DNA from: Pseudarthrobacter sp. C4D7 | GTDB lineage: Bacteria; Actinomycetota; Actinomycetes; Actinomycetales; Micrococcaceae | Assembly: GCF_013359725.1 (NCBI RefSeq) | Contig: NZ_JABFMW010000037.1 | Location: forward strand, 1-36,643 | Length of the DNA: 36,643 nucleotides | Direction: 5' to 3' | In this document: one piece after another, positions 17,221 to 24,398 of the stretch | Numbering within the stretch: position 1 is the stretch's first letter | Layout: every line of letters starts with the position of its first letter | Notes under the pieces: generated by a model | Told to the model about the DNA's origin: nothing | Database searches by the model: none | The model's input: the letters and a program-made list of their open reading frames with translations, nothing else | Program-made: the position numbers and the translations under genes

Positions 17221-18186
17221 ATGACGCACGCAATCGTCGCACGGCAGGCAGGCGGACCGGAAGTCCTCGAATACGCGGAGGCGGAAATTCCCACTCCCGG
17301 TCCAGGGCAGCTGCTGGTCAAGGTCGGGGCGGCCGGCGTCAACTTCATCGACACCTATAAGCGCAGTGGCACGTACAAGGTTGCCTACCCCTTCACCCCC
17401 GGATCGGAGGCCGCCGGGACGGTGGAGGCCGTGGGTGAGAGCGTGACCGGATTTACCGTGGGCAGCCGCGTTGCCACCGCGGAAGGCGTCGGCTGCTACG
17501 CGGACTACGCGCTGGTGGATGAGGATGCCGCCTTGCCCGTACCGAAGGGCCTGGATGTTCTCACCGCCGCAGCCCTTCCGCTGCAGGGCGTCACTGCCCA
17601 CTACCTGATGAATTCCACGTTCAAGGTGGAGCCTGGCCATACGGTCCTGCTGCACGCGGGGGCCGGCGGCGTGGGGCTGCTGCTGATCCAGCTGCTCAAG
17701 GCACGCGGCGCGGAAGTCATCACCACGGTCTCCACCGACGAAAAGGAGCAGCTTGCCCTCGATGCCGGTGCTGACCACGTGCTGCGCTACGACGGCTTCG
17801 CGGAGCGGGTCAGGGACATCACCAGCGGCACCGGCGTGGACGTCGTTTACGACGGCGTGGGGAAGGATACGTTCGACGGCTCGCTGGCATCGCTGCGGAT
17901 CCGGGGAATGCTGGTGCTGTTTGGAGCGGCCTCCGGTCCCGTTCCGCCGTTTGACCCGCAGCGCCTCAACGCCGCGGGCTCGCTGTTCCTTACACGCCCC
18001 ACCATGGGCCACTACCTGCGGGACGCAGCGGAACGGCGCTGGCGTTCGGATGAAGTGTTTGCCGCTGCAGCCGACGGCAGCCTCAAGGTCCGCATCGGCG
18101 CCCGCTACCCCCTCAGCCAGGCCGGCCAGGCGCACCGCGACCTCGAGGGCCGCAGGACCACGGGGAAAGTCCTGCTGGTGCCGTAG
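17221..18186 (+). CDS. qor: NADPH:quinone oxidoreductase, zinc-free MDR family
   Basis: A 321-residue medium-chain reductase of the zeta-crystallin type. The N-terminal GroES-like domain (VKVGAAGVNFIDTYKRSGTY, PFTPGSEAAGTVEAVG) lacks zinc-ligand cysteines. The Rossmann domain has HAGAGGVGLLLIQLLK (AxxGGVG nucleotide loop). The C-terminal RLNAAGSLFLTRPTMGHY is typical of Qor. It probably reduces quinones or conjugated enones with NADPH in the cytosol. ATG at 17221 has AAAGGAG at a good distance. It is divergent from argC and separated from the synthetase gene by a strong hairpin, so it is probably its own unit and not part of the peptide locus. Confidence 0.88.
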   Translation: MTHAIVARQAGGPEVLEYAEAEIPTPGPGQLLVKVGAAGVNFIDTYKRSGTYKVAYPFTPGSEAAGTVEAVGESVTGFTVGSRVATAEGVGCYADYALVDEDAALPVPKGLDVLTAAALPLQGVTAHYLMNSTFKVEPGHTVLLHAGAGGVGLLLIQLLKARGAEVITTVSTDEKEQLALDAGADHVLRYDGFAERVRDITSGTGVDVVYDGVGKDTFDGSLASLRIRGMLVLFGAASGPVPPFDPQRLNAAGSLFLTRPTMGHYLRDAAERRWRSDEVFAAAADGSLKVRIGARYPLSQAGQAHRDLEGRRTTGKVLLVP

Positions 18187-18217
18187 GAACGAACGGACCA
18201 CATGAACAGCCCGCAAA

Positions 18218-18250
18218 CGCCCGGACCGCCGGAAATGGCGCGTCCGGGCG
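18218..18250 (+). terminator. Hairpin between the oxidoreductase and the synthetase gene
   Basis: CGCCCGGAC (18218-18226) pairs perfectly with GTCCGGGCG (18242-18250), and an inner CGCC/GGCG stem extends it with one bulged base around a GAAAT-type loop. No T-run follows. It probably separates the qor transcript from the synthetase gene, or shapes the 5' leader of the latter. Confidence 0.5.
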
Positions 18251-18353
18251 CGCCGGACACCTGTTGTTCATCTTCTCCCCGGAAAATACGGAGGTGACCC
18301 AGCAGCAGGTCCCCTCCGGGGATGCACGTTCCGGCGAGGAGCCAGCCAGCACC

Positions 18354-21300
18354 ATGACAGAGGGAGCAGCAGCCCCGGACATATCCCGGGCGTCCGACGA
18401 CGGCGGGCACCCGGCCGTCCACCAGCCCCAGCTGCCCGGTGCCCCCGCGGCACCGCCGGCCAGGACCCTCATTGACATCCTGCAGGAGACGGCCGCCCGT
18501 TTTCCCGAGGCCTCCGCGCTGGATGACGGCCGTACGTCGCTCAGTTACTCCCAGTTGCTGCAGGCCGTCCGGGCCACCGGCCGGCGCCTCCACCTCGCAG
18601 GGCTGGGCGCCGGCGACAGGATTGGCGTACGGATCCCGTCCGGCACCAATGAACTGTATGTCTCCATCCTGGCCATCCTCCTGGTGGGCGCAGCATACGT
18701 TCCCGTAGATGCGGACGACCCCGATGAACGGGCCCGGCTGGTGTTTGGCGAAGCCCGCGTGGCGGCCGTCCTCCGGGCAGGCGGCGCTCTTGAACCGGGG
18801 CCGGCCGGAACCCTGCCCGGTGGCCCCTTCAAAGGGGCGCGGCCACCCGGTCCTGCCGACGACGCCTGGATCATCTTCACCTCAGGGTCCACGGGGACAC
18901 CCAAAGGGGTGGCGGTCCGGCACCGGTCGGCGGCTGCCTTCGTTGACGCGGAGGCCAGGATCTTCCTGCGCGGTGATGCGCTCGGCCCCCAGGACCGGGT
19001 CCTGGCCGGCCTGTCTGTCGCGTTCGACGCTTCCTGCGAGGAGATGTGGCTTGCGTGGCGCCACGGCGCCTGCCTGGTGCCCGCGCCACGGGCCTTGGTC
19101 CGCACCGGCATGGATCTTGGGCCCTGGCTGATCAACCACGGCATCACGGCCGTCTCCACCGTGCCTACGCTCGTGGCGCTGTGGCCCGTTGAATCACTCG
19201 AGAACGTACGCCTCCTGATCTTCGGCGGCGAGGCCTGCCCGCCGGAACTGGCCGAACGCCTTGCCGTGGAGGGCCGGGAAGTCTGGAATACCTACGGCCC
19301 CACGGAAGCGACCGTGGTGGCCTGCGCGGCGCCCCTGGGCGGGCCCGGCCCGGTCCGGATCGGGTTGCCCCTGGACGGCTGGGACCTGGCCATCGTTGAC
19401 GCGGATGCGGTACCGGTGGCCGAGGGCGCGGTGGGTGAACTCATTATCGGCGGTGTGGGCCTGGCCCGCTACCTTGATCCGGCGAAGGATGCCGAAAAGT
19501 ATGCGCCCATGCCCAGCCTGGGTTGGGACCGCGCCTACCGGTCAGGCGACCTTGTCCGGTACGAACGGGACGGCCTGGTCTTCCAGGGCCGCGCCGACGA
19601 CCAGGTCAAGCTGGGCGGCCGCCGGATCGAACTCGGCGAGATTGATGCGGCCATGGAGGCACTCCCCGGGGTGGCCGGCGCGGCCGCGGCCGTGCAGACC
19701 ACCGCCGCGGGAAACCAGATTCTGGTGGGCTACCTCGCGGCGGTCTCCGGCCAGGACCTTGACCTGGCCGCCGCACGGGAACAGCTTTCCGGCAGTCTGC
19801 CGGCGGCCCTGGTGCCGTTGCTGGCGGCCGTGGAGTCGCTGCCCACCAAGACCAGCGGAAAAGTGGACCGGCACGCCCTGCCGTGGCCACTGGCCGGTGC
19901 GGGCGCCGCCGCAGCGGATGCGGCTCCGCTGAACCTCCCGGACGATGCCGCGTGGATCGTGGAGCAGTGGAGCAGCGTGCTGGGCAGTCCCGTCAGCTCG
20001 CTGGATGCCGACTTCTTTGCCTACGGCGGCGGATCCTTGTCCGCCGCGCAACTGGTCTCCGCACTGCGGGTGCGCTACCCCACCATCACGGTGGCCGATG
20101 TCTATGCCACGCCCAGGGTGGGCGCGCTGGTGGAACTGGCACGCCAGGTCCACCAGTCCGGAAACCCCGGTCCCGCGCGGGAGCGCACCGTGCGCCCCAC
20201 CGCACGGAAGTCACAGGTCTTCCAGACACTCATGGGGGTACCCCTGCACATCCTGGTGGGCATGCGCTGGCTGACCTACCTCATGGCCATTGACAACCTG
20301 TTGGCCGGACTCGCGGGATTCACCGCGGCGCCCACCGTTTCATGGTGGTGGGTGGCGGCCTCCTGGCTGGTCTTCGTCAGCCCGGCGGGGCGGATGCTGC
20401 TGTCCGTCGCCGCCGCCAGGGTCCTCCTCCGCGACGTCAGGCCGGGGATCTACCCCAGGTCAGGCCGGGTCCACCTCCGGTTGTGGCTCGCCGAACAAAT
20501 CCAGGACCTCGCAGGTGCCATCAGCCTTGCCAGTGCGCCCTGGGTGCCCTATTACGCCAGGGCGCTGGGGGCAAAAATCGGCCGGGACGTCCAGCTTCAC
20601 TCATTGCCGCCTGTCACGGGAATGCTGACGCTGGGCAGTGGAGCCAATGTGGAACCGGAGGTGGACCTGTCAGGGTGGTGGATCGACGGTGACAACGTCC
20701 ATATCGGCGCCATCCGGATCGGCCGGGGCGCCAGCGTCGGGGCCCGGAGCACCCTGATGCCGGGGGCCTCGATCGGGGCGGGCGCACAAGTGGAAGCCGG
20801 TTCCGCCGTGTTGGGGAAGGTGAAGGCAGGCCAGCTGGCGGCAGGTTCACCGGCCCGGCGGCAAGGCAAGGCGAAGCACAGCGTGCCGGACACCCCTGTC
20901 CAGGGAACGCCGGCCGCACGGGCCTGGTTCGCCGGGTTTGCCCTGGCCTCGGCAGTGCTGTCCACCATCCCCTACCTCTCCGCTGCCGCAGGGCTCTGGA
21001 CCGCGTTCGCCTTCATCCAGGGCAGCACCTCGCTGACAGAGGCGCTGCCCCGTCTGGTGGCGGCCCTGGCTCCGGCGTCGCTGGTGTGGTTCACGGCGAC
21101 GGCGCTCCTGGTCCTCGCCACCACTCGGCTCCTGTCCATCGGCATCACGGAAGGCTACCACCGGGTCCGCAGCCGCGTCGGGTGGCAGATCTGGGCGACT
21201 GAACGGGTGCTTGACCTGGCCCGGGACCTGCTCTTCCCCATTTATGCCAGCCTCTTTACGCCGGTATGGCTGCGCCTGCTGGGAGCAAAGGTGGGCAAAA

Positions 21301-22340
21301 ACGTGGAGGCCTCCACGGTCCTGCTGATCCCGAAGATGACCACGGTGGGTGAAGGGGCGTTCCTCGCCGATGACACCATGGTGGCGTCCTACGAGCTCGA
21401 CGGTGGCTGGCTGCGCGTAGCTCCCGCAAAAATCGGCAAGCGGTCCTTCCTGGGCAACTCCGGCATGACCGCCGCGGGCCGCAACGTCCCGAAGAATTCA
21501 CTGGTGGCCGTCCTGTCGGCCACCCCGGCAAAAGCGAAGTCCGGCACCTCCTGGCTGGGAAGTCCTCCCGTCCGGTTGCGGCGGACGGCCATTGCCTCCG
21601 ACGACACCCGCACCTTCCAGCCCCCGCCCAGGCTGAAGCTGGCGCGTACCCTGTGGGAGCTCGGCCGGTTCCTGCCCGTCATGCTCACGGCCGGTATTGC
21701 GGCCGGCACCATGCTGGCTTTCGACTGGATCGCAGCCAGCTGGGGCTACGCCGTGGCAGCGCTGCTCACCGGCCTGGTGATGCTGCTGGCCGGTTTCGCC
21801 GCCGCCGCGGCGTCCGTGGCGGCCAAGTGGATCCTGGTGGGACGGATCCGTCCCGGCGAACACCCTTTGTGGAGCTCATTCATCTGGCGCAACGAAGTGG
21901 TGGACAGCTTCATCGAACTGGTCACGGCCCCGTGGTTCGCCCGGGCAGCATCGGGCACTCCTGCCCTGGTCTGGTGGCTGCGCGCACTCGGGGCGAAGAT
22001 TGGCGGCGGCACATGGTGCGAGAGCTACTGGCTGCCCGAGGCGGACCTGGTGACCCTGGGCCGGAATTCCACGGTGAACCGGGGCTGCGTGGTGCAAACC
22101 CACCTGTTCCACGACCGCGTGATGAGCATCGACGCTGTTACGCTCGAGGACGGGGCCACCATGGGCCCGCACGGGGTCATCCTTCCCCAGGCAAGCATCG
22201 GCGCCGGCGGAACGGTGGGGCCGGCGTCCCTGGTGATGCGCGGCGAATCAGTACCCGCCGGAACATACTGGATGGGTAACCCGGTCAGCCCATGGAGCGG
22301 GCCCGGATCGCCGTCTGCCACATCACCGAAGGTTCCATGA
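18354..22340 (+). CDS. Pls/PosA-type single-module peptide synthetase (A-PCP-TM with three C-terminal tandem domains)
   Basis: A 1328-residue protein (ATG 18354; GTG 18294 would add 20 residues). Residues about 40-515 are an adenylation domain: IIFTSGSTGTPKG (174-186), YGPTE (314-318), YRSGDL (395-400) and the A10 lysine in TKTSGKVDR (K503). Residues 530-600 are a carrier domain with FFAYGGGSLS, phosphopantetheine Ser 561. There is no condensation or thioesterase domain. Three pairs of hydrophobic segments (about 630-690, 858-930, 1103-1163) alternate with three related soluble domains carrying hexapeptide-like repeats, each opening with a L(L/A)GAK(I/V)G-type motif (about 738, 976, 1211). 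This is the plan of epsilon-poly-L-lysine synthetase, where the membrane-bound tandem domains form isopeptide bonds. My hand-read specificity residues are D225 A226 E229 S268 I289 G291 T313 V321 V322 K503. From memory the bacitracin lysine code is DAESIGSVCK, an 8 of 10 match. Lysine or a close diamino acid is the likely monomer; product unproven. Confidence 0.88.
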   Translation: MTEGAAAPDISRASDDGGHPAVHQPQLPGAPAAPPARTLIDILQETAARFPEASALDDGRTSLSYSQLLQAVRATGRRLHLAGLGAGDRIGVRIPSGTNELYVSILAILLVGAAYVPVDADDPDERARLVFGEARVAAVLRAGGALEPGPAGTLPGGPFKGARPPGPADDAWIIFTSGSTGTPKGVAVRHRSAAAFVDAEARIFLRGDALGPQDRVLAGLSVAFDASCEEMWLAWRHGACLVPAPRALVRTGMDLGPWLINHGITAVSTVPTLVALWPVESLENVRLLIFGGEACPPELAERLAVEGREVWNTYGPTEATVVACAAPLGGPGPVRIGLPLDGWDLAIVDADAVPVAEGAVGELIIGGVGLARYLDPAKDAEKYAPMPSLGWDRAYRSGDLVRYERDGLVFQGRADDQVKLGGRRIELGEIDAAMEALPGVAGAAAAVQTTAAGNQILVGYLAAVSGQDLDLAAAREQLSGSLPAALVPLLAAVESLPTKTSGKVDRHALPWPLAGAGAAAADAAPLNLPDDAAWIVEQWSSVLGSPVSSLDADFFAYGGGSLSAAQLVSALRVRYPTITVADVYATPRVGALVELARQVHQSGNPGPARERTVRPTARKSQVFQTLMGVPLHILVGMRWLTYLMAIDNLLAGLAGFTAAPTVSWWWVAASWLVFVSPAGRMLLSVAAARVLLRDVRPGIYPRSGRVHLRLWLAEQIQDLAGAISLASAPWVPYYARALGAKIGRDVQLHSLPPVTGMLTLGSGANVEPEVDLSGWWIDGDNVHIGAIRIGRGASVGARSTLMPGASIGAGAQVEAGSAVLGKVKAGQLAAGSPARRQGKAKHSVPDTPVQGTPAARAWFAGFALASAVLSTIPYLSAAAGLWTAFAFIQGSTSLTEALPRLVAALAPASLVWFTATALLVLATTRLLSIGITEGYHRVRSRVGWQIWATERVLDLARDLLFPIYASLFTPVWLRLLGAKVGKNVEASTVLLIPKMTTVGEGAFLADDTMVASYELDGGWLRVAPAKIGKRSFLGNSGMTAAGRNVPKNSLVAVLSATPAKAKSGTSWLGSPPVRLRRTAIASDDTRTFQPPPRLKLARTLWELGRFLPVMLTAGIAAGTMLAFDWIAASWGYAVAALLTGLVMLLAGFAAAAASVAAKWILVGRIRPGEHPLWSSFIWRNEVVDSFIELVTAPWFARAASGTPALVWWLRALGAKIGGGTWCESYWLPEADLVTLGRNSTVNRGCVVQTHLFHDRVMSIDAVTLEDGATMGPHGVILPQASIGAGGTVGPASLVMRGESVPAGTYWMGNPVSPWSGPGSPSATSPKVP

Positions 22341-23698
22341 GTTCTTCACCATCTGCCGCCCGGGGCAGCGTTTCCGCAGCCACCGGGGCCTCCCCCGATC
22401 CGTACCTGCCCGGTGCCGGGACGAACGCCTTCCGCGTCGGCCGGTACGAACTGGACCTTGACTACCGGGTGGCCAGCAACCGGCTCAGCGGCAAAGCGGT
22501 GCTGCACGGCGTAACCTGCGCGCCGACGTCGGCCATTGTCCTGGACCTTGTTGGCCTGCGCGCCACGAAAGTGCTGCTGGATGGCCGGAAGCCGCTCCGC
22601 TTCGCCCAGCGGGCCGGGCAGCTGGTGGTCACCGCGCCGGCTCCCTTCGAACCGGACCAGGCCTTCACCCTGGAGGTGCGCTACGAGGGCAATCCGCGGC
22701 CACGCCGCGGGCCGTGGGGCGAGGTGGGCTGGGAGGAACTGACCGACGGAGTCCTGGTGGCCGGGCAACCCAACGGTGCACCCTCATGGTTCCCCTGCAA
22801 CGACCACTCCGGGGACAAAGCGAGCTACCGGTTCACCGTCACCACGGAGGCGAACTACCGCGTGGTCTGCAACGGTGTCCTGCAATCGCATACCTCCCGC
22901 TCCAGCCGGGAAACGTGGGTCTACGAACAATTGGAGCCGATGGCCGCCTACCTTGCGACCGTCCAGATTGGCAGGTACGTGCCGTTGGACCTGGACGCCG
23001 GACGGCACGGGGCCCCGGTTCCGCAGTCTGTGGCCGTCTCCCCCGCCTTGGCAGACCGGGCCAGGACAGGACTGGCCCGGCAGCCGGCCATGATGCGCAC
23101 ATTCAGCAATTGCTTTGGCCCGTATCCGTTTCCCGCGTACACGGTGGTGGTGACCGAGGACGAACTGGAAATCCCGCTCGAGGCGCAGTCGATGGCGATC
23201 CTGGGTCCCAACCACCTGGGACTCGACTGGGAGTCCCAGCGCCTGATCGCCCATGAGCTGTCGCATCAGTGGTTCGGCAATTCCCTGACAGCGGCGGCCT
23301 GGCAGGACATCTGGCTGCATGAGGGCTTCGCCTGCTACGCCGAGTGGATCTGGTCCGAGGAAGCCCGTGTGATGCCCGTGGCTGAGCGGGCCGCCGCTGC
23401 CTGGCACCGGTTGGCGGAGGAAGACCAGGACATCCTGGTGGGCGATCCCGGTCCCGAGCGGATGTTCGACGACCGCGTCTACAAGCGTGGCGCGCTGGCC
23501 ATGCACGCGGTCCGGCTGGCCGTGGGTGACCTCGCGTTCTTCGCGGTGCTGCAGGAATGGACCGCCACGCACAGGCACGGCTCCGTCACCACGCAGGACT
23601 TCATCGTGGCGGTCAGCGGTGCCACAGCTGTGGACGCGGAGGCGCTGCTCCACCCCTGGCTTTACGAGGAGCCGCTGCCGCCCCTGCCGCTGGCCTGA
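22337..23698 (+). CDS. M1-family zinc aminopeptidase, short form
   Basis: Its ATG overlaps the synthetase stop (ATGA), so the two are translationally coupled. The 453-residue protein has an N-terminal beta domain (about 30-230) and a thermolysin-like catalytic domain with HELSH at 306-310 and the third zinc ligand E329 in WLHEGFACYAEW. The substrate-amine motif, GAMEN in most family members, reads LEAQSM (281-286). It lacks the large C-terminal helical domain of PepN and has no signal peptide, so it should be cytosolic. Next to a Pls-like synthetase, a role in trimming or degrading the product, or in protecting the producer, is plausible; epsilon-polylysine producers are known to carry degrading peptidases. 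A general aminopeptidase role cannot be excluded. Its last 37 bases overlap the convergent transferase gene. Confidence 0.9.
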   Translation: MSSSPSAARGSVSAATGASPDPYLPGAGTNAFRVGRYELDLDYRVASNRLSGKAVLHGVTCAPTSAIVLDLVGLRATKVLLDGRKPLRFAQRAGQLVVTAPAPFEPDQAFTLEVRYEGNPRPRRGPWGEVGWEELTDGVLVAGQPNGAPSWFPCNDHSGDKASYRFTVTTEANYRVVCNGVLQSHTSRSSRETWVYEQLEPMAAYLATVQIGRYVPLDLDAGRHGAPVPQSVAVSPALADRARTGLARQPAMMRTFSNCFGPYPFPAYTVVVTEDELEIPLEAQSMAILGPNHLGLDWESQRLIAHELSHQWFGNSLTAAAWQDIWLHEGFACYAEWIWSEEARVMPVAERAAAAWHRLAEEDQDILVGDPGPERMFDDRVYKRGALAMHAVRLAVGDLAFFAVLQEWTATHRHGSVTTQDFIVAVSGATAVDAEALLHPWLYEEPLPPLPLA

Positions 23699-24366
23699 GC
23701 GGGCACGGAAAGCGCGACGGCGGCTGCCAGGTGTGGAGGCAGCCCGGTTTCGGCCGGCTCCAGGTCGCACAGGCCGGGTCTATCCCGCACGTCCACGCCG
23801 GACGGAGCCGTCAGGAGGCCTTCGCCGGTCATTTTCAGCCAGGCTTCCTTGCGTGCCCAGAGCCTGGCCCTCGCCGCCGGCAGCAGTTCGGCTGTGACGT
23901 CCCGGAGGGTCCGCCGCTCTGCGGGCGTCAGGGCAATCCCGTCAAACCCGTCAAAGCCGGTTTGCTCCGGATCCTCCATGTCAACGCCCAGCCGCGTTCC
24001 CGGCGAGGCGTCCACCACGGCCGCCAACAATGTCCAGCCCGCTGCCCGGGAGAGGCTCAGTGCCAGCGGCACAGGGGCGCCCCGGTAGCTGTATCCCGGC
24101 CGGCCGTGGCCCAGCTCCGGACCGGGGCCACAGCGCGGGCAGCTGTAGGCCACAGTGAGCTCTGCGGCGGGAACGGAGAGCAGCTCCGCGGCGAACTTCC
24201 GCTGCGCCAGCCGGCCAACCAGGAAAGCACTTCCGGCGTTCGGCGCCAAGGCCTTGGCCCGCGCCAGTTCGACGCCGTCCAGGAGTCCTTCGGCGTCCCC
24301 CTGCAGCCCAGCCGCTTTCCCGGGCAGCAGAAAGGGCGGGATGGCACGTACCTCGCATTGCGCCAT
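23662..24366 (-). CDS. Sfp-type 4'-phosphopantetheinyl transferase
   Basis: Transfers phosphopantetheine from CoA to the serine of carrier domains. The 234-residue protein has the two Sfp signatures: RLGVDMEDPEQ with the magnesium-binding acidic residues, and LWARKEAWLKMTGEGL matching the W-KEA-K pattern. The earlier LSLSRAAGW segment corresponds to the usual CoA-contacting (S/H)-S region. It is the obvious activator for Ser 561 of the neighbouring synthetase. ATG at 24366 has AGGAAGG well placed. It starts 32 bases past the pheT stop on the same strand, so it may be read through from pheST, and its 3' end overlaps the peptidase gene by 37 bases. Confidence 0.9.
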   Translation of the reverse strand: MAQCEVRAIPPFLLPGKAAGLQGDAEGLLDGVELARAKALAPNAGSAFLVGRLAQRKFAAELLSVPAAELTVAYSCPRCGPGPELGHGRPGYSYRGAPVPLALSLSRAAGWTLLAAVVDASPGTRLGVDMEDPEQTGFDGFDGIALTPAERRTLRDVTAELLPAARARLWARKEAWLKMTGEGLLTAPSGVDVRDRPGLCDLEPAETGLPPHLAAAVALSVPAQASGRGGSGSS

Positions 24367-24398
24367 GACCCGCCCTTCCTGGAAGGTTCGCAGTAAAC

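Noticed and set aside
17221..18186. Oxidoreductase as a tailoring enzyme of the peptide locus
   Set aside because: It is a typical Qor with its own ribosome site, and a hairpin separates it from the synthetase; adjacency alone does not support a role.
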